Source: Pectobacterium polaris
GTDB lineage: Bacteria > Pseudomonadota > Gammaproteobacteria > Enterobacterales > Enterobacteriaceae
Assembly (NCBI RefSeq): GCF_002307355.1
Contig: NZ_CP017481.1
Coordinates: forward strand, 4,588,001 to 4,652,000
DNA: 64,000 bases
Direction of reading: 5' to 3'
The notes below the pieces were generated by a model. The model searched no databases and had not been told where the DNA came from. It saw only the letters and a list, made by a program, of their open reading frames with translations. This document shows positions 39,890 through 48,140 of the stretch, piece by piece (position 1 is the first letter of the stretch; every line of letters begins with the position of its first letter). The position numbers were made by a program, and so were the translations under genes.

Positions 39890-39959
39890 ATTGAAATGAT
39901 ATCCTGCCGTGATTATCCGAAGCAATGGGTTTTTAGCGCAGCGCTAATAAAAGGTAAAA

Positions 39960-41060
39960 TTAGCCGGAGAATGGCCGAATGCCGCCCATCATCGCGGGCT
40001 GTGCACTGAGGTAAAGCAGGACGCCGGAGCCAACTAAAATCAGCCCGCCGGCAAAAGCTAGAAGAGAAAACGTCGCACGCTGCCACACGGGCGAGGCACG
40101 GTTTGCACCTAAGCGCTCAACCACGCGACGGCAGTAAAAAACCAACACGGCCAGCGCCGAGATCGTGATCGCCGTTCCAGCAGCCATTACCAGCGCAGAG
40201 GCGACGCCCCACCAATACACGCCGATCACTTTAGAGAAAAGCAGCACCAGAATAGCGCCGGAACACGGGCGCATACCCATTGCCAGCACAATCATCAAGC
40301 GCGTACGCCAGCTACTATCGCGCTCAAGTTCTTCATTGCTCGGGAGATGGCGGTGCCCGCAGCCGCAGTCGGCATCGTGCTGATGAGGAGAAAAAAGCGC
40401 AGGCGTCGGACGAAGCACCATGCGTCCATCGGTTGGTACGTTAAATTGGGTGACGTGAGAAGTCGTTACGTGCAAAGGCGTCACGCGCAAAATCGTCGCG
40501 GGCTTAGGCTGCCGCACAAGGGCGATATACAGCTGTTTCAACGCGCGGAAACAGAGCAGTAGCCCCAGCCCCGCTACCAGCACAAAGCTCCCCTTTTCCA
40601 TCCAGAAGCTGCTGCTATGCAGCGTTCGGCTCGACAGTTGCAAGATTCCTAATACCACGGTCACCAACGCTACCGCCATCAGACCCTGAACCAACGACGC
40701 GGCAAGCGTCAACTTCAGGCTGCTTTTCAGCTTCGACGGGTGCGTCGCCAGATAGGTCATGATGACGACTTTACCGTGCCCCGGCCCGACGGCATGAAGC
40801 ACGCCATAGACCAGACTGAACATCATCAGACTCAGCCCCGCCTGATGCGGTTGCTGTTCTACCATCTGCAACAGGTGCGACATCTGCTGATGCAGCGATT
40901 TCTGCCAGATCGCGCTTTGCAGCACGATTTGCGGCCAGTACCCCACGATGTAATGCAACGCCGAGGCCAGCAACGCCAAGAACAGCCACAGCGGCCACAG
41001 ATCGTACAGCCGACTCAACAACGAGCGCTGACGCTGCAGTGAGCCGAGGTTCACTGACAT
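39960..41060 (-). CDS. NicO-family nickel/cobalt-type metal transporter
   Basis: A 366-residue inner membrane protein of the NicO/RcnA superfamily (COG2215 type). Membrane segments start at about residue 26. The family motif HAVGPGHGKVVIMTYLATHP lies near residue 90 and the second motif GMRPCSGAILVLLF near residue 258. Between them is a cytoplasmic loop rich in His, Cys and Asp (HQHDADCGCGHRH) fit for metal binding. The start overlaps the DUF1007 stop by 10 bp. Members are annotated as Ni/Co transporters, but the direction and true metal here are open; the adjacent operator-like motifs hint at zinc. Confidence 0.85.
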   Translation of the reverse strand: MSVNLGSLQRQRSLLSRLYDLWPLWLFLALLASALHYIVGYWPQIVLQSAIWQKSLHQQMSHLLQMVEQQPHQAGLSLMMFSLVYGVLHAVGPGHGKVVIMTYLATHPSKLKSSLKLTLAASLVQGLMAVALVTVVLGILQLSSRTLHSSSFWMEKGSFVLVAGLGLLLCFRALKQLYIALVRQPKPATILRVTPLHVTTSHVTQFNVPTDGRMVLRPTPALFSPHQHDADCGCGHRHLPSNEELERDSSWRTRLMIVLAMGMRPCSGAILVLLFSKVIGVYWWGVASALVMAAGTAITISALAVLVFYCRRVVERLGANRASPVWQRATFSLLAFAGGLILVGSGVLLYLSAQPAMMGGIRPFSG

Positions 41061-41710
41061 TGTAACGTCACCCGCTGTGCAAACTGTTTCCCTAGCTCCA
41101 TGTCTTCATCCGGCGCATCGTTCTTATCCAGCGATAGCGCATAAGATTGCAGTTCAGTATTGGGTTCCGGCGTGACGAGCGAGGTTTTACAACGTGAAGC
41201 CAGCGCAGGTGCCAGTTTAACGGCCTTGTCGTTCTGGTAGGACATATCGACAAAGTAGGTAGGATCGTAAGTAGAAATCAGCAAAGGCTTGCCGACCAGC
41301 GGCTGTGGATGTGCCAGCGGCAGCACAAACTCCAATACCGCCTGATTGCCTTTGCGGGAAAGGTGATATTCGGTTGGCATCGGCGCATATTTCACGGGCT
41401 GACCATCACGATAAATATCGGTGAAATAGTGCTGCCCTAATACATTCGCCATCACTTCCGCTGCCAGCTTTTTCCAGACTTCAGAATCCTTCTTCGCTTT
41501 CCCTGCGTCATACAACAGGTCGGCAGACGTGATGGGATCCATCGTCCACAGCATACGTAAACCGGTGATGTTGTCGTTCTGGCTCTCAACTGTCGTCTGC
41601 ATATCAATAAAACTGTGTGGGTGAGCGAAAACGGGCTGGCCGAATGCCAGACCTGTTATCAGCAACGTTATCCGTCCGCACCACCGTTTCAAAGCGTTAT
41701 AATGTAACAT
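41051..41710 (-). CDS. DUF1007-family periplasmic protein
   Basis: A DUF1007-family protein of 219 residues (223 if the GTG at 41722 is used). It has a signal peptide ending in GQPVFAHPHSF near residue 30. A histidine pair directly at the predicted mature N-terminus (AHPHSF) could bind metal. The remainder is beta-rich, with a dimerising-type pattern TMDPITSADLLYD. The family is commonly paired with NicO permeases in gammaproteobacteria, and the two genes overlap by 10 bp here. Function is unproven; a periplasmic metal-delivery or sensing partner is plausible. The ATG has no good ribosome site, so the start is uncertain. Confidence 0.8.
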   Translation of the reverse strand: MLHYNALKRWCGRITLLITGLAFGQPVFAHPHSFIDMQTTVESQNDNITGLRMLWTMDPITSADLLYDAGKAKKDSEVWKKLAAEVMANVLGQHYFTDIYRDGQPVKYAPMPTEYHLSRKGNQAVLEFVLPLAHPQPLVGKPLLISTYDPTYFVDMSYQNDKAVKLAPALASRCKTSLVTPEPNTELQSYALSLDKNDAPDEDMELGKQFAQRVTLQCQ

Positions 41711-41739
41711 TATTTTTACCACACTACGTTATATTGACA
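41695..41739. promoter_or_regulatory. Pair of Zur-like motifs at the DUF1007 start
   Basis: CGTTATAATGTAACA (41695-41709) and CGTTATATTGACA (41727-41739) are two similar AT-rich motifs flanking the presumed start. The first matches 12 of 15 positions of the Zur core TGTTATAATATAACA when read on the minus strand. They suggest zinc-dependent control of DUF1007-NicO. This is a by-eye match. Confidence 0.4.
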
Positions 41740-41753
41740 ATGCGTGCCATTGC

Positions 41754-42914
41754 TTACGCCTTTCCGACCACAGCATGGTGACTGACGGAAGGCCGGATAA
41801 ACAGAGCCGGAACTGCCAACAGCGCCATCACCCAGAACGTACCGCCCTGTAGATGTTCAAACAGGAAACCGGACACCATCGTCATCACCGCGATACTCCC
41901 GCCCATTGCCAGCGCGGAATACACCGCCTGTAACCGCAATACGTCCCCATCGCTGCGTGCCGCGATAAAACGCATGGCAGCCAGATGGCAGACGGTGAAG
42001 GTTCCACAGTGCAATATCTGTATCACAATCAGCCACGGCAGAGCCACCGTCGCGCCCATCAAGCCCCAGCGCACCACGCCGCATACGGCAGAGAGCAGCA
42101 AAAGTTGCCTGGCGCTCCAACGTCGGAACAGCCGTTGGCTGAAGGTAAAAATGACAATCTCCGCGACCACGCCCAATGACCAGAGATAGCCGATAATCGA
42201 GGCGGAATAGCCCGAATCCTGCCAATAAATGACGCTGAAACCATAGTACGCCGCGTGTGCGCCTTGCAGCAGCGACACGCAAAGCAGGAAGCGCCATACC
42301 GCAGGTTCGGTCAGCAATCGTTTCCACGGCGTGACGCTAACCGACTGCGCTGTCGACGTTGCCGCTTGCGGCATCACGCTGGGGCGAAGCAGCATGCCTA
42401 ACAGCATCACAACCAGCCCCGCGCTGAGGATTGCCAGAATCGCGGGGTGTCCCCAGATAGCGACCAATTCACCCGTTGCGGCAGAAGCGATAACAAACGC
42501 GATCGAACCCCAGACGCGTACCTTGCCGTAATCCATCACGACCTGTCGCTGCCACGTCGCCGCTAATGCATCCGTCAGTGGCACCAGCGGTGCAAAAAAC
42601 AGGTTAAACCCGATCATCACTATCATCAGCCACAGCCAGGCATTCCCCAGCCAGAAACCAACAGCCAGCGCCAATGACAGCAACGCCAACCCACGTAGCA
42701 CCGTAATCAATTTGGACGGATCTTTCACGCTGGGCGTGATGACCAGACTGCCGACGAAGCGCGCCACGAGCCCCGCGCCCAGCAGCATGCCGATCGACTC
42801 AGCGGACAGCCCCTCACCTTTCAGCCACCCGCCCCAAAACGGCAGGAAAACGCCATAGCAAAAAAAGTAGGTGAAATAGCTCAGCGCTAACCAGCGCGTC
42901 GATTGCAAAACCAT
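41754..42914 (-). CDS. hcaT: MFS transporter, HcaT (3-phenylpropionate permease) family
   Basis: A 386-residue major facilitator with 12 membrane segments, of the nucleoside:H+ symporter-like subgroup. The start MVLQSTRWLALSYFTYFFCY and motifs such as LLGAGLVARFVGSL and LLQGAHAAYYGFSVIYWQ closely follow E. coli HcaT. There the gene is named for 3-phenylpropionate uptake. No hca catabolic genes are in the window, so the substrate in this organism is uncertain. The location near glyA is the same as in E. coli. Confidence 0.9.
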   Translation of the reverse strand: MVLQSTRWLALSYFTYFFCYGVFLPFWGGWLKGEGLSAESIGMLLGAGLVARFVGSLVITPSVKDPSKLITVLRGLALLSLALAVGFWLGNAWLWLMIVMIGFNLFFAPLVPLTDALAATWQRQVVMDYGKVRVWGSIAFVIASAATGELVAIWGHPAILAILSAGLVVMLLGMLLRPSVMPQAATSTAQSVSVTPWKRLLTEPAVWRFLLCVSLLQGAHAAYYGFSVIYWQDSGYSASIIGYLWSLGVVAEIVIFTFSQRLFRRWSARQLLLLSAVCGVVRWGLMGATVALPWLIVIQILHCGTFTVCHLAAMRFIAARSDGDVLRLQAVYSALAMGGSIAVMTMVSGFLFEHLQGGTFWVMALLAVPALFIRPSVSHHAVVGKA

Positions 42915-43019
42915 GATTCCTCCCTTTCGATGACCAACTCTCCTAGCTTCAGCACTTTTTTGCTGGCTACTCTTTTTTGCCAGTTACTGTGTCAGAGTGC
43001 ATGCGGTCGCGCAACGCGT

Positions 43020-43155
43020 TATTCACCATTAAACGTGAACGGAAGTATCGGCCCGCAGAGTGGCGACCAGAGATGGCACGCCATAAAAAAACGTGAGGAA
43101 CGTTTTTCAACGTCGCTTGCGACGACCCGAAGGGTGGCGGCCGGATGGCCGCCAT
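43020..43155. repeat. Hairpin-rich intergenic repeat (REP-like)
   Basis: Contains two perfect hairpins: CGTCGC-TT-GCGACG (43110-43123) and GGCGGCC-CGGAT-GGCCGCC (43135-43153). Two short related words, GGCACGCCATAAAAAACG and GGCCGCCATAAAAAACG, occur about 65 bp apart. The composition and the coding-like pattern on the minus strand are those of repeats that are often misannotated as small proteins. Copies elsewhere cannot be checked from this window. Confidence 0.5.
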
Positions 43156-43159
43156 AAAA

Positions 43160-43183
43160 AACGCCAGCACTCAGGCTGGCGTT
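43160..43183 (-). terminator. Terminator of glyA
   Basis: A 9-bp stem (AACGCCAGC / GCTGGCGTT) with a 6-nt loop. On the minus strand it is followed by TTTTTATGG. It lies 40 bp beyond the glyA stop. Confidence 0.9.
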
Positions 43184-43223
43184 TAGGACGTGTTCCGACA
43201 GTGATGTCAGAGAAAATGCCGAA

Positions 43224-44477
43224 TTATGCGTAAACCGGGAAGCGGGCGCAGATCTCCAGAACTTTCTGTTTCACGCGCTCAATGGTCGCTTCGTCGTTGA
43301 TGTTGTCCAACACATCACAGATCCAGCCAGCCAGTTCACGCACTTCCGCTTCTTTAAAGCCGCGACGAGTTGCCGCTGGCGTACCGATACGGATACCGGA
43401 AGTCACAAACGGGCTCTTCGGATCATTAGGCACGCTGTTTTTGTTCACGGTGATGTTTGCACGGCCCAGCGCAGCATCAGCTTCTTTACCAGTCAGGTTT
43501 TTGCTCACCAGATCCAGCAGGAACAGGTGGTTGCTGGTTCCACCAGAAACGACGTTGAAACCACGTGACAGGAAGACTTCAACCATTGCTTTAGCGTTTT
43601 TCGCAACCTGCTGCTGGTAAACCTTGAATTCAGGCTCCATCGCTTCTTTCAGCGCCACCGCTTTACCGGCGATAACGTGCATCAACGGGCCGCCCTGACC
43701 GCCAGGGAATACCGCAGAGTTCAGTTTTTTGTACAGCTCTTCGTCGCCGCCTTTCGCCAGAATCAGGCCACCGCGTGGGCCAGCCAGCGTTTTGTGCGTG
43801 GTGGTAGTCACGATGTGAGCATGAGGAACCGGGTTAGGGTAAACATCAGCAGCGATCAGACCAGCAACGTGCGCCATATCAACAAACAGGTAAGCACCGA
43901 TGCTGTCAGCAATTTCGCGCATCTTCGCCCAGTCAACAACGCCAGAGTAAGCAGAGAAACCGCCGACGATCATTTTTGGCTTGTGCGTACGCGCCAGTTC
44001 AGCCATTTCGTCGTAATCAATCTTGCCGCTTTCGTCGATGCCGTAAGGAATGACGTTATACAGTTTACCTGACAGGTTAACCGGAGAACCGTGCGTCAGG
44101 TGACCACCGTGCGCCAGGTTCATACCCAGAATGGTGTCGCCCGGCTGCAGCAGCGCGGTGTAAACGGCAAAGTTAGCCTGAGAGCCGGAGTGTGGCTGCA
44201 CGTTGGCATAATCTGCACCGAACAGTGCTTTCGCGCGATCGATCGCCAACTGCTCAACAATGTCAACGTACTCACAGCCGCCGTAGTAACGCTTGCCCGG
44301 ATAACCTTCAGCATACTTGTTCGTCAGCTGAGACCCTTGAGCCTGCATAACGCGTGGGCTGGTGTAGTTTTCTGACGCAATCAGTTCAATGTGCTCTTCC
44401 TGACGCACCACTTCTTGCTCCATTGCTTGCCACAGGTCGGCATCATAATCGGCAATGTTCATTTCACGCTTTAACAT
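43224..44477 (-). CDS. glyA: Serine hydroxymethyltransferase
   Basis: A PLP enzyme interconverting serine and glycine with tetrahydrofolate, the main source of one-carbon units for purines. It has 417 residues as in E. coli. The PLP lysine lies in [15 protein letters not shown], and the start is [20 protein letters not shown]. It is divergent from hmp. A PurR-type operator lies in the shared intergenic region, fitting its role in purine supply. Confidence 0.98.
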   Translation of the reverse strand: MLKREMNIADYDADLWQAMEQEVVRQEEHIELIASENYTSPRVMQAQGSQLTNKYAEGYPGKRYYGGCEYVDIVEQLAIDRAKALFGADYANVQPHSGSQANFAVYTALLQPGDTILGMNLAHGGHLTHGSPVNLSGKLYNVIPYGIDESGKIDYDEMAELARTHKPKMIVGGFSAYSGVVDWAKMREIADSIGAYLFVDMAHVAGLIAADVYPNPVPHAHIVTTTTHKTLAGPRGGLILAKGGDEELYKKLNSAVFPGGQGGPLMHVIAGKAVALKEAMEPEFKVYQQQVAKNAKAMVEVFLSRGFNVVSGGTSNHLFLLDLVSKNLTGKEADAALGRANITVNKNSVPNDPKSPFVTSGIRIGTPAATRRGFKEAEVRELAGWICDVLDNINDEATIERVKQKVLEICARFPVYA

Positions 44478-44613
44478 CCGGATCTCCTGACTCAGCTAAC
44501 ATAAATATACTGGGAATTAATGGCCCATTTGGGAATTGGGCTACCCTTTTGGGGAATGGCGTATAGTGTAAACCGTTTTTCCCTAATGAAGATAGGTCTT
44601 GACAGAGGTTTTT

Positions 44614-44629
44614 ACGCAAACGATTAGCT
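44614..44629 (-). promoter_or_regulatory. PurR operator of glyA
   Basis: The plus strand reads ACGCAAACGATTAGCT; the first nine bases match the PurR consensus exactly. E. coli glyA is a PurR target with a very similar operator in the same divergent region. Confidence 0.75.
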
Positions 44630-44784
44630 ACAGGCAGCACAAGGCTTCAGCAACTATCTGCTGCGCAGTGGTAAACGGATTTTTCTTCATTCTCAACCTG
44701 CTATTTCTTCATGTTATTCCCTTTGGCTCCGCCTAAAAACCCCTACCACCAAAAAGGTAATTTACAGCGGCGGACAAACCCAAT

Positions 44785-44807
44785 AAGATGCATATAAAAT
44801 ACAACTT
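44785..44807 (+). promoter_or_regulatory. NsrR site upstream of hmp
   Basis: A 23-bp inverted repeat with arms AAGATGCAT and TACAACTT fits the NsrR 11-1-11 consensus. It ends 30 bp before the hmp start, where the nitric-oxide-sensitive repressor NsrR acts in E. coli. Confidence 0.78.
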
Positions 44808-44837
44808 ATAAGTCATGCCAATAAATAAGGAGTCACC

Positions 44838-46028
44838 ATGCTGGATAATCAAACTATCGCAATCGTTAAATCAACCATTCCTCTGCTGGCGGAAACAGGC
44901 CCGAAACTGACCGCGCATTTTTACGATCGCATGTTTACGCACAACCCTGAGCTCAAAGATATTTTTAACATGAGCAACCAGCGCAATGGCGATCAGCGTG
45001 AAGCGTTGTTCAATGCCATCTGTGCTTATGCAACGAATATTGAAAATCTGGCCGCGCTGCTGCCTGCGGTTGAGCGTATCGCCCAGAAGCATGCCAGCTT
45101 TAACATTCAGGCCGATCAGTATCAGATCGTGGGTAATCACTTATTGGCAACGCTGGATGAACTGTTTAGCCCAGGGCAAGAAGTACTGGATGCTTGGGGT
45201 AAAGCCTATGGCGTACTGGCGAATGTCTTCATTCAGCGCGAAGGCGATATCTACCGCAGTACCGAAGCGCAAAACGGCGGCTGGAGCGGTGTGCGACCTT
45301 TCCGTATTGTGAACAAGCAGCCGCAAAGCTCGGTGATTACCAGCTTCACGTTGGAACCCACCGACGGACAGCCTATTGCTGATTTTCAACCGGGCCAGTA
45401 TCTGGCGGTTTATATCAAGCATGACAGTTTTGCCAATCAGGAGATTCGCCAATACTCTCTGACTCACGCGCCAAATGGAAAATCCTACCGGATTGCGGTG
45501 AAACGTGAAGCACAGGGCACCGTTTCCGGCTATCTGCATGATACCGCGCGTGAAGGCGATATCATTCATCTGGCGGCTCCGCACGGCGATTTCTTCCTTG
45601 ATATTCCCGCTTCCACGCCAGTTGCCCTGATTTCTGGCGGCGTGGGGCAAACCCCCATGTTAGGTATGTTGCATACGCTCAAGCAGCAGGAGCATCAGGC
45701 GAAGGTGCTATGGCTGCATGCAGCAGAAAATGGCACAGCGCATGCGTTTGCGGATGAAATCGGTAAAACGGGACAGTCTCTGCCGCAGTTCCAGCACCAC
45801 ATCTGGTATCGGGAACCGCAGCAGGCCGATCGTCCGGGCGAAGACTACCACCACAGCGGGCTGATGCAGTTGGCCTCGTTAAAAGATGAATTAACCACGC
45901 CGGATATGCACTATTACCTGTGCGGCCCTGTGGTTTTCATGCAGTTTATCGCACAGCAGTTGCTGGCTATGGGTATCCCCGCAGAGCAGCTACATTACGA
46001 ATGTTTTGGTCCGCATAAAGTTGTCTAA
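44838..46028 (+). CDS. hmp: Flavohaemoprotein (nitric oxide dioxygenase)
   Basis: Detoxifies nitric oxide to nitrate using O2 and NADH. It has 396 residues as in E. coli. The globin domain (about 1-138) has the proximal haem His in [13 protein letters not shown] near residue 85. The FAD-binding domain follows, with RQYSLTHAP, and then the NAD domain with [13 protein letters not shown]. It ends with [10 protein letters not shown]. Plant hosts produce NO in defence, so the enzyme is relevant to a plant pathogen. The gene has its own NsrR-type site and terminator. Confidence 0.98.
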   Translation: MLDNQTIAIVKSTIPLLAETGPKLTAHFYDRMFTHNPELKDIFNMSNQRNGDQREALFNAICAYATNIENLAALLPAVERIAQKHASFNIQADQYQIVGNHLLATLDELFSPGQEVLDAWGKAYGVLANVFIQREGDIYRSTEAQNGGWSGVRPFRIVNKQPQSSVITSFTLEPTDGQPIADFQPGQYLAVYIKHDSFANQEIRQYSLTHAPNGKSYRIAVKREAQGTVSGYLHDTAREGDIIHLAAPHGDFFLDIPASTPVALISGGVGQTPMLGMLHTLKQQEHQAKVLWLHAAENGTAHAFADEIGKTGQSLPQFQHHIWYREPQQADRPGEDYHHSGLMQLASLKDELTTPDMHYYLCGPVVFMQFIAQQLLAMGIPAEQLHYECFGPHKVV

Positions 46029-46053
46029 CCCTCATTGATAACGGATCAAACCC

Positions 46054-46075
46054 AAAGGCCGCTTTTGCGGCCTTT
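46054..46075 (+). terminator. Terminator of hmp
   Basis: A perfect 9-bp stem (AAAGGCCGC / GCGGCCTTT) with a TTTT loop and a T-run after it, 25 bp beyond the hmp stop. Confidence 0.93.
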
Positions 46076-46187
46076 TTTTCATCTTTCAGAAAACCGCCGT
46101 CTGTAAAACACCTTATTGATCACAAATTTATATGCCAATACGGCAGCACTCCGCTAAAAAAGAGGTGGGTCACAAAAAACAAGACCT

Positions 46188-46230
46188 TATTAAAATAACA
46201 TTTCATTTTTAATGAATAGTTATTTCATCA
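46188..46230 (+). promoter_or_regulatory. Two adjacent KdgR-like boxes upstream of paeY
   Basis: The first box (46188-46208) ends in CATTTCATTT. The second (46210-46230) is an imperfect palindrome with arms ATGAA and TTCAT. Both resemble the consensus AAATGAAACANTGTTTCATTT of KdgR, the pectinolysis repressor. They lie 155-200 bp before paeY. Each has several mismatches, so they are candidates. Confidence 0.5.
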
Positions 46231-46386
46231 AAGAGACCTCGTTTAGGCATCGGCTTGAGTGCACAATAAAAGCCCGACGTTCTCGCTAAAGGCCGTGACA
46301 AGAGCGATAAAAAACAGCGACCTTCCTTTGATAACGCCTGTGTTCATTAACCGTTTTCGACTAACCAACAAGGGATATGTCTGACC

Positions 46387-48045
46387 ATGGCAAAACGATT
46401 TTCAGAAAGTGTAGCTTTAGCGCTGATACTTTCCGCCCCTTTCACACTCGTACACGCTAAAACGCCCGCTGCGGCACACCAGACTGCCGCGCCGGACAGC
46501 GTTAACTTACTGTCGGGTTCAACGCTGGATGAAAAAACCGGCTTATCCGGTAATGTCACCGCACGGGATATTCATCTGCCTGCCACCATCATTATCAGAG
46601 ACCAGCAGGGTCAGAAGCGGCAGACACAGACCGATGAGCAAGGAAAATATCATCTCGATGTCTCTGGCCTCACACCGCCGCTACGTCTGTTAGCCATCGA
46701 ATCTGGCGGCAATAACTGCCTGCTGAATAATATTTCCCGTGCAATCTGCCTGTCCGCTGTCGCTCCGTCATTGCATGACGGCAAAGAGAATATTGCCAAT
46801 ATCAACCCGCTGACTGACCGTATTACCTCAGATATTGCGGTAGCAGCAGGCTACATTGGTCCACAGCAGCTAACGGACGACACGGCATCACCGAAACTGG
46901 ACGCCGCAGCATGGAAAAAAGCCTACGCCGATTTTCATGCAGGCTTTAATGACGCGCTAAAACAGGTAGGCGTCAGTGCGCCCAAGCGTTTCGATCCTCT
47001 GACTTACCCCGCAACCCAGCAGGATGCAGTCACCAAAATCGTCAACGTCATTAACCATAACCGCAATTATCACAACGACACCGGCTATTCCGGCCATACG
47101 GTACTGACCGACAGTGCATTCCATCCCATTGTTGGCCTGAATAATAAAGGCGATTATGAACCGCTGGATTACCGTTCTGCCCGCCAGAGTCTGGACGCGA
47201 TCCAGAAAGCGCAAACCCGCATTTTCATGGTCGGCGACTCAACCGCGGCAACCTATGAAAAAATGCGCTTCCCGCGCATGGGATGGGGTCAGGTTTTTGA
47301 ACAACAGTTCAGTAAAAATAGCGGCGTAAAAGTGGTAAATGGCACACGTGCAGGCCGTAGCTCACGCGACTATTTCTACGAAGGCTGGTTCCGCCAGATG
47401 CAGCCGCTGATGAAAGAGGGTGATTTCCTGTTTATTCAAATGGGGCACAACGATCAAAATTGCAACAGTGCAAAAGCGGTGCGTGGCCCAGCGGATGTTG
47501 CTAACCTTTGTACTTACCCGAACGATGCGGCAGGGAAAAAGCAGGCACCGCAGGGGAAAGCCGATATGTCATTCCAGACATCGCTGGAGCGCTACATCAC
47601 TTTCGCCCGCCAGCACAAACTCACACCAGTTCTGCTGACCCCTACCACCCGAGTAAAAACGGCTGACGGGAAAAATGGCACGCCTGCGGTACACAGCCAC
47701 TTCACCAAGCAAAATTCAGAAAATGGTTATGCTTTCATCGGCGATTACAGCCAGACCATCAAGAATACAGCTGCCGATAACAAGGTGATTTTACTGGACG
47801 TTGAACCCGCCACTATCGCGCTGGCGAATCAGGGCAACAGCGACCATTGGAAACAATACTGGCTGGTGATCGATCCTAAGCAATATCCTTACTATCGCGA
47901 TCAGGCGGGTAGCCTGAGCAAACCGGATACCACCCATTTTCAGAAAAAAGGCGCTATCGCTGTGGCAGGGATTGTCGCTGACGCCATTCGGCAGGAACCC
48001 GCTTTAGCGTCGCTGGCGGAAAAAACGGTCAGCAAGCACAAGTAG
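46387..48045 (+). CDS. paeY: Pectin acetylesterase PaeY
   Basis: Removes acetyl groups from pectin so that lyases and methylesterase can act. It has 552 residues. The signal peptide ends near residue 24 (TLVHAK). An N-terminal region (about 40-260) has a carboxypeptidase-regulatory-like beta pattern (ITIRDQQG-like). The SGNH/GDSL hydrolase domain begins with MVGDSTAATY, where Ser285 is the nucleophile. Block III is QMGHNDQN and the catalytic Asp/His are in PDTTHFQKKG near the C-terminus. In Dickeya, paeY precedes pemA in the same way. It is probably KdgR-regulated. Confidence 0.9.
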   Translation: MAKRFSESVALALILSAPFTLVHAKTPAAAHQTAAPDSVNLLSGSTLDEKTGLSGNVTARDIHLPATIIIRDQQGQKRQTQTDEQGKYHLDVSGLTPPLRLLAIESGGNNCLLNNISRAICLSAVAPSLHDGKENIANINPLTDRITSDIAVAAGYIGPQQLTDDTASPKLDAAAWKKAYADFHAGFNDALKQVGVSAPKRFDPLTYPATQQDAVTKIVNVINHNRNYHNDTGYSGHTVLTDSAFHPIVGLNNKGDYEPLDYRSARQSLDAIQKAQTRIFMVGDSTAATYEKMRFPRMGWGQVFEQQFSKNSGVKVVNGTRAGRSSRDYFYEGWFRQMQPLMKEGDFLFIQMGHNDQNCNSAKAVRGPADVANLCTYPNDAAGKKQAPQGKADMSFQTSLERYITFARQHKLTPVLLTPTTRVKTADGKNGTPAVHSHFTKQNSENGYAFIGDYSQTIKNTAADNKVILLDVEPATIALANQGNSDHWKQYWLVIDPKQYPYYRDQAGSLSKPDTTHFQKKGAIAVAGIVADAIRQEPALASLAEKTVSKHK

Positions 48046-48078
48046 TTATCAGTCAGGCAAAACAATAAGACAGAACCG

Positions 48079-48102
48079 CGCGCGGCGTTACACCGCCGCG
48101 CG
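48079..48102 (+). terminator. GC-rich hairpin between paeY and pemA
   Basis: A perfect 9-bp stem (CGCGCGGCG / CGCCGCGCG) with a 6-nt loop, followed by only a weak T-rich stretch (TTATATAC). It may attenuate read-through into pemA, or stabilise the paeY message. Confidence 0.6.
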
Positions 48103-48140
48103 TTATATACCTTTCCCTTACCGATTACAGGACTCTGGAC

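Larger units (their letters stand above)
42915..43223. other. Intergenic region between glyA and hcaT
   Basis: Leftward-transcribed glyA ends here and hcaT begins. The 309 bp hold the glyA terminator (43160-43183) and a probable dispersed hairpin-rich repeat (43020-43155). The 67-codon frame at 42967-43170 lies wholly within this repeat and is not considered a gene. Confidence 0.6.
44478..44837. other. Divergent glyA-hmp control region
   Basis: The 360 bp contain the promoters of both genes, a PurR-type operator (44614-44629) and an NsrR-type site (44785-44807). TGAA and TTCA half-sites near 44580-44720 could serve MetR, which controls this region in E. coli, but no full MetR palindrome was seen. 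No gene was found in it. Confidence 0.7.
46029..46386. other. Intergenic region between hmp and paeY
   Basis: The 358 bp hold the hmp terminator at 46054-46075 and two adjacent KdgR-like boxes at 46188-46230. TCACA half-sites at about 46118 and 46170 could belong to CRP sites, but no convincing second half was found. No small gene is supported. Confidence 0.6.

Noticed and set aside
42967..43170. 67-codon open frame on the minus strand
   Set aside because: It lies in the hairpin-rich repeat and over the glyA terminator, with no ribosome site; the coding pattern is typical of repeat-derived false genes.
44478..44720. MetR binding sites upstream of glyA
   Set aside because: Only scattered TGAA and TTCA half-sites are present; no full TGAA-N5-TTCA palindrome was seen.
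46110..46180. Possible CRP sites upstream of paeY
   Set aside because: Only TCACA half-sites were found; no matching TGTGA at the right spacing.
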